Assembly: GCA_038210655.1 (NCBI GenBank)
Contig: JBBQWM010000006.1
Coordinates: forward strand, 136,591-200,590
Direction of reading: 5' to 3'
Source of the DNA: 54-19 sp038210655
GTDB taxonomy: Bacteria > Chloroflexota > Chloroflexia > Chloroheliales > Chloroheliaceae
DNA length: 64,000 bases
The notes beneath the pieces are model-generated. The model worked only from the letters and a program-made list of their open reading frames with translations, was not told the origin of the DNA and did not search any database. Positions 8,465 through 15,291 of this stretch are shown here, piece by piece (within the stretch, counting starts at the first letter, position 1; the number at the start of each line of letters is the position of its first letter). Position numbers and translations under genes: made by a program.

Positions 8465-11209
8465 ATGCCCGGCAAAGACGATTATACCCAAAATAATGAT
8501 AAGGACGCAGAGCTAGATAACGAAGTTCCTGCATCTTCTGATACTGAAAATAGCGCAAATAGTGGAAATAGAAATAATGGCGGTCGCCCTGGCGGCGGTT
8601 ATAATGGCGGTCGGCCCGGCGGCGGTGGCGGTGGTAATCGTCCTCCTGGTGGCGGTGGCGGTGGTTATAACAGCGGTGGTGGTAATCGTCCCCCCGGCGG
8701 TGGCGGCGGTGGTTACAACGGCGGCGGCGGTGGTTACAACGGCGGCGGCGGTGGTCGTCCCCCCGGTGGTGGCGGTGGTAATCGTCCCCCTGGTGGTGGC
8801 GGCTATGGCGGCGGTGGTGGCGGTAATCGTCCCCCTGGCGGTGGTGGTGGTTATAACGGCGGCGGTGGCGGCGGCGGTGGTCGTCCTCCCGGCGGTGGCG
8901 GTGGTGGTTACAGCGGCGGTGGCGGCGGTGGTCGTCCTCCCGGTGGTGGCAGTAGCGGCGGCGGCGGTTACAGTGGCGGCGGTGGTGGTAATCGTCCCCC
9001 TGGCGGCGGCGGTGGTCGTCCTCCTGGCGGCGGCGGTGGTGGTTACAGCGGTGGCGGTGGCGGCGGTGGTCGTCCTCCCGGCGGCGGCGGCGGCGGTTTT
9101 GGCGGCGGCGGCGGTGGCGGTGGCCGTCCGGCGGGACGCTCTGGCTTTGCCCCTCCCCCGGCTGCACCACCGACCGAACGTCCCAGGGATCGGGATCGGG
9201 AGCGCGAACGCGACCGTGAACGCGAAAAAGTACGCGAAAAAGATTTTGAGAAAGATGGGCAGGGCAGTAGTTTTGGAGCCAGACGCACCACAGCAGGCAC
9301 CCGCCCGGATGGACGGCCTATCGTGGGTGGCCCTACTCGCGGTGGGTTTAACGGCCCTGGCGGTCGCCCCGGACAAGGTGGGCGCGGTGGAGTAGCCACC
9401 CCGCAACGCCCGGTTGGACGTACCGGCATCATCAAGAAAATCGAAGTCTACGAATTACCGCCCCAAATGACGGTCAAAGAATTGGCCGACGAGTTGGGAA
9501 TTGGTTCGAGCGATATTATTCGCGAGTTGATTAAAAACGGGGTCATGGCAAGTATCAATCAGCAAATTGATTATGATACGGCGGAAATCGTTGCCAGCGA
9601 ACTCGGTTTTGAAACTACCCTGCTTGAGCCAGTCAAGGATGAAACCGACGAGGTTAAAATCCCGACCAAAGACGAAATTGGCTCCGACCCGGATGCTATT
9701 ACCCGTCCGCCGGTCGTCACGATTATGGGCCACGTCGATCACGGTAAAACCAAACTGCTCGATGCGATCCGCTCAACCAACGTGGTAGCAGGCGAAGCAG
9801 GCGGTATTACCCAAAAGATCGGTGCTTATCAGGTTGAAATCGACGGCAAGAAGATCACTTTCGTTGATACGCCCGGTCACCAGGCATTTACCAAAATGCG
9901 GGCGCGTGGAGCGCAAGTCACCGATATTGTGGTACTGGTAGTGGCTGCCGACGACGGTGTGATGCCCCAGACGTTGGAAGCCCTGAGCCACGCGAAAGCG
10001 GCTAATGTGCCGATCATCGTGGCAGTCAACAAGATTGACCGTGAAGGAGCCAACCAGGAGCGGGTCAAGACCCAACTAAGCGAAGCCGGTTTGATGCCAG
10101 AAGAGTGGGGCGGTGACACGCCTTTCGTACCGGTCTCGGCCAAAGAGAAAATCGGTATCGACGATCTGCTGGAAATGATCTTGCTGGTCGCCGAACTCGC
10201 CGACCTCAAAGCGAACCCGGACAAACTCGCAATCGGTACGGTCGTTGAGGCCGAATTGGATAAATCGCGGGGGCCGGTCGCGACCGTACTGGTACAAAAC
10301 GGTACCCTCTCGGAACGAGATTATGTCGTAGTTGGCAACATCTACGGTAAAGTCCGGGCCATGATGGACGACCGAGGCAAGCGGGTTCGTAAGGCCGGGC
10401 CAAGCTTCCCGGTAGTCTTGCTGGGTCTCGACGATGTACCACAGGCGGGCGATATTGCCCAGGTCGTCTCGGACGAAAAGTCGGCCAAAGAAATTGTCGA
10501 GCGGCGTATCCGGGCCAAGAGCGTTGAAAGTCAGCAGATCGTTAAAGCGGTTACAATGGAAGACCTTTTCAGCCAGATACAGGCCGGTAAGGTTAAAGAG
10601 TTACGGCTTATCATCAAGGCCGACTTGCAAGGCTCGGTCGAGGCGATCCGGGGTGAGTTGGAGAAGCTTTCTAACGATGAAGTCATCGTTAAGATACTCT
10701 TACGAAGTACGGGCGCAATCAACGAGTCGGACGTGTTGCTGGCTTCGACCACCGGGGCCGTCATCATTGGCTTCAACGTGCGGCCTGATGCTGCCGCTCG
10801 TCGGGCTGCCGATAGCTCCAAAGTCGATATTCGTTTCTACAACGTTATCTATAACTTGATCGACGAGGTCAAGTTGGCGATGACCGGTATGCTCGAACCG
10901 ACCTTCCAGGACGTGACCGACGGCTATGCCGAAGTACGTCAGGTCTTTAAGGTTGGCAAGGTTGAGCAATTCGCCGGGTTGATGGTGACGGACGGCAAGA
11001 TCAACCGCAACAACAAAGTGCGCGTACTGCGTAACGGCGCAGTAGTCTTTGATGGCGAAGTGGACTCGCTCCGCCGCTTCAAAGAAAACGTAAACGAAGT
11101 GGCCGCCGGTTACGAATGCGGGGTGGGTCTACCCAACTTTAACGACTTCCAGGTTGGCGACAGTCTGGAGTTCTACCACAAAGAACAGGTCAAGGCTACT
11201 GCACTTTAG
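8465..11209 (+). CDS. infB: Translation initiation factor IF-2 with giant Gly-rich extension
   Basis: 914 residues. Residues about 36-225 are almost entirely Gly with Arg-Pro-Pro, Tyr-Asn and Tyr-Ser spacers (units such as GGGGGRPPGG), then a highly charged Arg/Glu segment (240-262), the IF2_N module (about 325-375), and the GTPase domain with GHVDHGKT (422-429) and DTPGH (468-472), followed by the beta-barrel domains and C2 fMet-tRNA-binding domain. IF-2 brings initiator tRNA to the 30S subunit and promotes subunit joining. The repetitive DNA (8570-9140) creates long open shadow frames on both strands, which are not genes. GAGGAGGAG lies upstream of the ATG. rbfA and truB do not follow. Confidence 0.98.
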   Translation: MPGKDDYTQNNDKDAELDNEVPASSDTENSANSGNRNNGGRPGGGYNGGRPGGGGGGNRPPGGGGGGYNSGGGNRPPGGGGGGYNGGGGGYNGGGGGRPPGGGGGNRPPGGGGYGGGGGGNRPPGGGGGYNGGGGGGGGRPPGGGGGGYSGGGGGGRPPGGGSSGGGGYSGGGGGNRPPGGGGGRPPGGGGGGYSGGGGGGGRPPGGGGGGFGGGGGGGGRPAGRSGFAPPPAAPPTERPRDRDRERERDREREKVREKDFEKDGQGSSFGARRTTAGTRPDGRPIVGGPTRGGFNGPGGRPGQGGRGGVATPQRPVGRTGIIKKIEVYELPPQMTVKELADELGIGSSDIIRELIKNGVMASINQQIDYDTAEIVASELGFETTLLEPVKDETDEVKIPTKDEIGSDPDAITRPPVVTIMGHVDHGKTKLLDAIRSTNVVAGEAGGITQKIGAYQVEIDGKKITFVDTPGHQAFTKMRARGAQVTDIVVLVVAADDGVMPQTLEALSHAKAANVPIIVAVNKIDREGANQERVKTQLSEAGLMPEEWGGDTPFVPVSAKEKIGIDDLLEMILLVAELADLKANPDKLAIGTVVEAELDKSRGPVATVLVQNGTLSERDYVVVGNIYGKVRAMMDDRGKRVRKAGPSFPVVLLGLDDVPQAGDIAQVVSDEKSAKEIVERRIRAKSVESQQIVKAVTMEDLFSQIQAGKVKELRLIIKADLQGSVEAIRGELEKLSNDEVIVKILLRSTGAINESDVLLASTTGAVIIGFNVRPDAAARRAADSSKVDIRFYNVIYNLIDEVKLAMTGMLEPTFQDVTDGYAEVRQVFKVGKVEQFAGLMVTDGKINRNNKVRVLRNGAVVFDGEVDSLRRFKENVNEVAAGYECGVGLPNFNDFQVGDSLEFYHKEQVKATAL

Positions 11210-11227
11210 GTCGCTTTGCTTAAACAG

Positions 11228-11301
11228 GTAGGGGCGACCCTTGTGGTCGCCCTCGGAGACCCGGCAAGGTGTTCACGGGCGACCACAAGGGTCGCCCCTA
11301 C
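11228..11301. repeat. Palindromic core-B repeat
   Basis: GTAGGGGCGACCCTTGTGGT at 11228 is mirrored by its reverse complement ending at 11301, separated by CAAGGTGTTCAC. Same core as 37465-37566 and 49416-49519 but without the GTAACTACTCAG ends; the inner segment is shared with 4205-4257. Confidence 0.8.
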
Positions 11302-11327
11302 TGAGAATAAAGGCTTGATCGCGTTAT

Positions 11328-11359
11328 AAAAAGCTCCTGCAAAAAAGCGGGAGCTTTTT
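11328..11359 (+). terminator. Intrinsic terminator of nusA-ylxR-infB
   Basis: AAAAAGCTCC and GGGAGCTTTTT form a stem around an A-rich loop, ending in a T run. It is placed 120 nt after infB. Confidence 0.85.
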
Positions 11360-11387
11360 GTTATCGGCAAGGCTATTCGCTTGACTA

Positions 11388-11415
11388 TTGCAAAATTTTT
11401 ATTCTGCTATATAAT
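11388..11415 (+). promoter_or_regulatory. Promoter of candidate structured RNA
   Basis: TTGCAA (11388-11393), 16-nt spacer, TATAAT (11410-11415), immediately after the infB terminator. Start would be about 11422. Confidence 0.6.
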
Positions 11416-11421
11416 AGCCCT

Positions 11422-11612
11422 AGTAATTTTTAGTGGCTGATGGCAAGGAAGCTCCGGCTTATCCTGCATACTCTAAGAACTTACAAGCTAATAAACTGCT
11501 CCAGCGCCTTATGACGGTACGGCGCGGATAAGCCCTGGTAATCAGGGCGACAGCTTTAGCTCCTCGGCCTAGCCGCAGGAGGCCGTCAAGCAGGTGGCCC
11601 CGCCGCCTTTAT
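11422..11612 (+). ncRNA. Candidate structured RNA of about 190 nt (unidentified)
   Basis: Between its own promoter and a GC-rich hairpin (GGTGGC/GCCGCC, 11593-11607) followed by TTTAT, the sequence can fold into nested stems: TGATGGC (11438-11444) with GCCGTCA (11582-11588); GAAGCT (11448-11453) with AGCTTT (11552-11557); GGCTTATCC (11456-11464) with GGATAAGCC (11526-11534); plus hairpins GCGCC/GGCGC (11504/11521), CCCTG/CAGGG and CTCCTCGGC/GCCGCAGGAG. No open reading frame explains it. It could be a free small RNA or a leader of the gene at 11652. It does not match a riboswitch class, RNase P, tmRNA or SRP RNA that I can recognise; 6S-like size is noted but not claimed. Confidence 0.5.
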
Positions 11613-11651
11613 CATTAGCGTTGCTAGTTAGATCAAACGGAGGAAACAAAG

Positions 11652-11897
11652 ATGGCGAAAATGCGTATTCTTTCGTCACTCGGCGATACGGTGGTAGAGT
11701 GGGATACGGAAAAAGCAGCCGTGGATGCCGAAGCAGCTAAAGCCGTGAAAGAAGCCGAGCGGATTTTCCGTGAAGCTCGCCAGCGCGGTGCAACCGCTTT
11801 CCGGGTCGATTCGCCCGAAAAACCCGCCGAGCGAATTGATAAATTCGACAAAACTGCTGATCAAATTATTGTCGTACCGAGGGTAGCCGGGGGTTAA
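11652..11897 (+). CDS. Conserved hypothetical small protein
   Basis: 81 residues with a GGAGG site 8 nt before the ATG. The pattern (MRILSSLGDTVVEWD, a central Lys/Glu/Ala helix, GATAFRVD, then IIVVPRVAGG at the C-terminus) matches a small family I recall from Chloroflexi and Actinobacteria, in which a 'GDT..W' start and a 'Gly-Gly' end are conserved. Function is unknown. It lies 18 nt before the next gene, so the two form an operon, possibly transcribed through the structured RNA at 11422-11612. Confidence 0.75.
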   Translation: MAKMRILSSLGDTVVEWDTEKAAVDAEAAKAVKEAERIFREARQRGATAFRVDSPEKPAERIDKFDKTADQIIVVPRVAGG

Positions 11898-11915
11898 AAA
11901 TTGGAGGCGATGTTG

Positions 11916-12362
11916 ATGCTGTCGCTAATTGCGGTGGTTACAGCTGGGGTAGCGCTAGTTTTCTACCTATCCTATGGGCGGTCGCTCGTTCGCGGCCCTT
12001 TCACCAACCGGCATCCCGCCTTCGCCCGCTACTACGTCAATAAGCAGGAGGCTGAACAACGCGCCGAGCAGTTGCTCAAAATCCTGCTGACTTCTGAGCA
12101 GTACAATCATTTGGTTCGTAAAGGCTACCTCGAAGTCCAAAGTGCGATGTATCCCTATCGGACTTATCGTATTCCGCGACATCGCGGCAGCGTTGAAGTC
12201 TACGAGATGGGCCGGTTGGTCATGAGCCTGTGTGTCCAGCCAACCGAAGTCGTCCCGGATGCCGATGTAGTCGTTATGCACAAACTTATGATTGAGGGTA
12301 ACGAGCGCGAGTACTTGCGCCGGGCCAACTACTTCGACCGTCAGACCGACCCCTTCTGGTAA
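11916..12362 (+). CDS. Conserved membrane-anchored hypothetical protein
   Basis: 148 residues with one N-terminal membrane segment (about 3-20) and a cytoplasmic or extracellular soluble part of which YRIPRHRGSVEVYE and VVVMHKLMIEG are the striking motifs. I recall relatives paired with the small upstream protein in other genomes, so the pair is probably functionally linked; the function is unknown. Of three possible starts (TTG 11901, ATG 11910, ATG 11916) the last gives the right 8-nt distance from GGAGG at 11903-11907. Confidence 0.7.
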   Translation: MLSLIAVVTAGVALVFYLSYGRSLVRGPFTNRHPAFARYYVNKQEAEQRAEQLLKILLTSEQYNHLVRKGYLEVQSAMYPYRTYRIPRHRGSVEVYEMGRLVMSLCVQPTEVVPDADVVVMHKLMIEGNEREYLRRANYFDRQTDPFW

Positions 12363-12408
12363 GCTGGGCCGGGGCCGGGAGGTCTTAGTGGGTTAAAATT
12401 GTTTCTCG

Positions 12409-12436
12409 GCCCGCCCCCTGGCGGGCTGACCATCCT
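12409..12436 (+). terminator. Probable intrinsic terminator
   Basis: GCCCGCC (12409-12415) and GGCGGGC (12420-12426) form a 7-bp stem with a 4-nt loop, followed after a few bases by CTTTT. The T run is weak. Confidence 0.65.
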
Positions 12437-12496
12437 TTTCCTGCCAATTTACCCTGTTTACTGGGCTTTTTAACGTTTAGAGTGTCGTAAATGGGC

Positions 12497-12525
12497 TTGA
12501 CTCGCTCGTTCGGCATGTGTATAAT
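12497..12525 (+). promoter_or_regulatory. Strong promoter of rho
   Basis: TTGACT (12497-12502), 17-nt spacer, TATAAT (12520-12525), with a TG at the extended -10 position. Start is expected near 12532. Confidence 0.8.
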
Positions 12526-13007
12526 AATGTACAAGTTGAGGGTTGCGAACTCTCGCTACTCCGTTTTCTCTACAAAGGTTCCCAAAGATTTCATCATCCA
12601 TCAAGAGAATTTCAGAGTACGCAAAGGGCTTTGCCTTTCCTCATCACTGTTGGAAATTGCCAGTAAAGTTGGTAACAAAATAAAACCGAAAGACAATGCG
12701 GAAAGACCCAGTTCAAAGCTTCGCCGGGTCATCATCAGCAATTGTACCTGCGCCAGTACGCGCCGAAGGCAGCACCCTAACCCTCCTCCTGGCGTGGTTC
12801 AGGTAGCCCCCACTGGCAAATCAATCGCCCTAAACCGTCATTCGAGTAGCTTAACAAGATTGCGCTTTAGGAATAAGCTACCCGGTTTTGCTGTACCTGT
12901 CTCGCTATTTGGGGGCAAAGCCGCCCTTCCTCTTGGCGTTCCTGCGATAGGAGTAAATTTTCAACCATCAGTTCTAAAAATCAAAAATTTGTTTTAGGAG
13001 TTCAAAC
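12526..13007 (+). promoter_or_regulatory. Long untranslated leader of rho
   Basis: About 475 nt lie between the promoter and the rho start. An open frame (12491-12997) spans it but begins upstream of the predicted transcription start, lacks a ribosome site and has no family resemblance, so I treat it as non-coding. The middle (about 12770-12800) is C-rich and G-poor, of the kind Rho itself binds, so autogenous Rho-dependent attenuation, known for rho in E. coli and Bacillus, is plausible here. Confidence 0.5.
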
Positions 13008-14258
13008 GTGAATCTCGCAGAATTAGAAACTAAGACTCTCGAAGAGCTAAAAGAAATGGCTCGTGAGTTGGAAATGGTCGGTGTTAGTGGCCTGAAAAAG
13101 CAGGACTTGATTTTCAAGTTGCTTCAGGCTCAGACCGAACAACAAGGCAATATTTTTAGCGCCGGTATCCTCGAAATTATGGAGGACGGCTTTGGCTTTT
13201 TGCGCCAGGAGCGCTTCTTGCCCGGCCCGGACGACATCTACGTCAGCCAGTCCCAAATCAGGCGCTTTGGCCTGCGGACAGGCGACCGGGTCAGTGGTCA
13301 GGTGCGCCCCCCCAAAGAGAACGAAAAGTATTTCAGCCTCTTGCGCGTCGAAGTAGTCAACGGAATGGACCCCGAAGTGGCCCGCCGCCGTCCGCACTTC
13401 GACAGCCTTACCCCCATTTTCCCCCGCAACATGATTAACCTTGAAACTGTCCCGAATGTCCTTTCGACCCGCCTGCTGAATCTGGTAGCCCCGATTGGGC
13501 GCGGACAGCGTGGGATGATCGTATCACCGCCAAAGGCCGGTAAAACGATGCTGCTCAAGTCGATTGCCAACGGTATCACCGCCAATTATGCCGACATCCA
13601 CTTGATGGTACTGCTGATCGGTGAACGCCCCGAAGAAGTTACCGACATGCGCCGGAGCGTCAACGGCGAGGTCATTAGTAGCACCTTTGATGAGGAAATC
13701 GACAATCATACGAAGGTCTCCGAAATGGCCCTCGAACGGGCCAAACGCTTGGTCGAGAGCGGACGCGACGTGGTGATTTTGCTCGATAGTATCACCCGCC
13801 TGGCCCGCGCCTACAACGTGGCGATGCCTCCTAGTGGTCGCACCCTGACCGGTGGTATTGACCCAGTGGCGCTCTACCCGCCAAAGCGTTTCTTTGGGGC
13901 CGCCCGTAACATTGAGGAAGGTGGCAGCCTGACGATCATTGCAACCTGTCTGGTCGATACTGGCTCCCGTATGGACGACGTGATTTACGAAGAGTTTAAG
14001 GGAACCGGCAATATGGAGTTGCACCTCGACCGTAAACTGGCCGAGCGCCGCATCTACCCATCTATCGACATCCAGCGCTCCAGCACTCGCCGCGAGGAAT
14101 TGCTGCTCGACGACCCGACCCTCAAGCAGGTCTGGACGATGCGCCGGATGGTTTCGGCCCTGGGCGGAACCGAAGGGATCGAGCTTTTGCTGGGCCGCAT
14201 GGCAAAGACTGGCAGCAACGCCGAGTTCTTGTCCACCCTGACCAAAGACGTGCTGTAA
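13008..14258 (+). CDS. rho: Transcription termination factor Rho
   Basis: 416 residues, standard length without the large insert seen in many actinobacterial Rho proteins. Order: Rho_N helical domain (1-45), cold-shock-type RNA-binding domain (about 48-120, with GFGFLR), then the RecA-type ATPase with Walker A PPKAGKT (about 174) and downstream arginine-rich Q-loop/R-loop segments. The hexamer translocates along RNA to release transcripts. The start is a GTG with AGGAG 7 nt upstream. It is monocistronic or followed by the Uma2 gene 27 nt later, which has its own ribosome site. Confidence 0.98.
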   Translation: MNLAELETKTLEELKEMARELEMVGVSGLKKQDLIFKLLQAQTEQQGNIFSAGILEIMEDGFGFLRQERFLPGPDDIYVSQSQIRRFGLRTGDRVSGQVRPPKENEKYFSLLRVEVVNGMDPEVARRRPHFDSLTPIFPRNMINLETVPNVLSTRLLNLVAPIGRGQRGMIVSPPKAGKTMLLKSIANGITANYADIHLMVLLIGERPEEVTDMRRSVNGEVISSTFDEEIDNHTKVSEMALERAKRLVESGRDVVILLDSITRLARAYNVAMPPSGRTLTGGIDPVALYPPKRFFGAARNIEEGGSLTIIATCLVDTGSRMDDVIYEEFKGTGNMELHLDRKLAERRIYPSIDIQRSSTRREELLLDDPTLKQVWTMRRMVSALGGTEGIELLLGRMAKTGSNAEFLSTLTKDVL

Positions 14259-14285
14259 TTTCCCCCTGGAAGGGAGCCTGGTCGT

Positions 14286-14849
14286 ATGCCTACAGATGTT
14301 AGCCAAAAGCTTTATACGATTGAGGAATTTCTGGCCCTGAGCTTGTCAGGCGATGAAAACGACGGCGATACCATTCAGTATGAGCTTGTGAGGGGTGAAA
14401 TAGGGGCAAGACCCAGGTCAGGCACAAGTGGGGAACACGGCAGGATTGTAGCCAGACTTGGTCATTTCCTGGATACTTACGCCGATGAACATAACCTGGG
14501 TCGGGTTTACACCCAAGCTTCTTGTACACTTGGTCGGCCCGAAGGTTCCAATTGGGTCGAGCCAGATATTTCTTTTGTAGCAACCGGTAGAACACTGGCT
14601 CATTTTAGCGGTTCCATCCCGGTTGCGCCTGACCTCGTGATAGAAGTTAATTCCCCTGGCGATACTATCGAGCGTATTCATAATAAGCTGGAAGCCTACC
14701 GAGAAACGAATGTCCGGCTGATCTGGTCAATTTATATGCTCGAAAAATATATTGTGATATATCGCCTCAATGACCCTGATGTTAGATTTCTTAATATCAA
14801 TGGAGAGCTTGAGGGGCAGAGGTTCTGCCCGGTTTTAAGCTGCCCATAA
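14286..14849 (+). CDS. Uma2-family (DUF820) endonuclease-like protein, C-terminus frameshifted
   Basis: The PD-(D/E)XK-like Uma2 pattern is clear: YTIEEFLAL near the start, WVEPDISFV at about 97-105 and PDLVIEVNSPGD at about 118-129. Uma2 proteins are expanded in cyanobacteria and Chloroflexi, and their role is unknown. The frame ends at 14849 with a non-family tail (RFCPVLSCP). In another frame from 14822 the bases read VLPGFKLPISKLFE and stop at 14866, exactly the usual Uma2 ending, so a single-base shift at about 14810-14822 has altered the last residues. The core is intact and may still work. The start has GGGAG 9 nt upstream. Confidence 0.85.
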   Translation: MPTDVSQKLYTIEEFLALSLSGDENDGDTIQYELVRGEIGARPRSGTSGEHGRIVARLGHFLDTYADEHNLGRVYTQASCTLGRPEGSNWVEPDISFVATGRTLAHFSGSIPVAPDLVIEVNSPGDTIERIHNKLEAYRETNVRLIWSIYMLEKYIVIYRLNDPDVRFLNINGELEGQRFCPVLSCP

Positions 14850-14895
14850 GCAAGCTCTTTGAATAAACCCGCCTCCCAATAGGGGCTAGACCATA

Positions 14896-14942
14896 CACCG
14901 GAAGGTTCGGCCCTGGGCGGAACCGAAAGCAGCGAGCTTTGC
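14896..14942 (+). repeat. Duplicated fragment of the rho 3' region
   Basis: CGGCCCTGGGCGGAACCGAA here is identical to bases in the rho gene (about 14154-14174), and similarity extends on both sides (CCGGA..GGTT before, CGAGCTTT after) over about 45 bp. The segment is itself palindromic (GGTTC..GAACC). Confidence 0.65.
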
Positions 14943-14968
14943 AGTCGTTAGCCTAGAGGTATACTCAG

Positions 14969-15178
14969 ATGGAATTGCTAAAACAATGGGGGCTTTTTGC
15001 ACCCGGTTTGCTCTATATCTGGTTTGGGTTGGCAGGTATATTAGCTTTTGGACGGCGACGAAAAACTAGCAGAGCTTACAATCTACTAGCCGATGCCGCC
15101 GTAACTTTAGCTGCAATTAGCTTTTCTTATATGATGGGTTCAAATATCTCCGCATTACCAGATAAAGTGAGCGATTAG
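14969..15178 (+). CDS. Possible small membrane protein
   Basis: 69 residues with two hydrophobic stretches (about 10-28 and 43-60) separated by a basic loop (GRRRKTSR). AGAGG lies about 11 nt before the ATG, which is weak. No family is recognised. The two-helix hairpin layout supports a real product more than chance would, but the flanking repeat debris lowers confidence. Confidence 0.4.
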   Translation: MELLKQWGLFAPGLLYIWFGLAGILAFGRRRKTSRAYNLLADAAVTLAAISFSYMMGSNISALPDKVSD

Positions 15179-15291
15179 AAAAACTATTTAAAGCTTTACT
15201 TGAAGAACTAACGAGTGGGCGGCTACGAATTACCATCTTAGCCGAGGTACAATTGAACTAATCAACTTTCACCGAACAAAGGAGTAGCACC

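Noticed and set aside
8513..9406. Long minus- and plus-strand frames of Thr/Ala, Arg/His and Val/Ala repeats across the Gly-rich IF-2 region
   Set aside because: They are shadows of the GGT/GGC repeat; none has a ribosome site or a recognised family, while the IF-2 frame is unambiguous.
11422..11612. tmRNA, RNase P RNA or cobalamin riboswitch
   Set aside because: None of their conserved core words could be found in this sequence.
12491..12997. 168-codon open frame upstream of rho
   Set aside because: It starts upstream of the predicted transcription start of the strong promoter at 12497-12525, has no ribosome site and looks like translated leader RNA.
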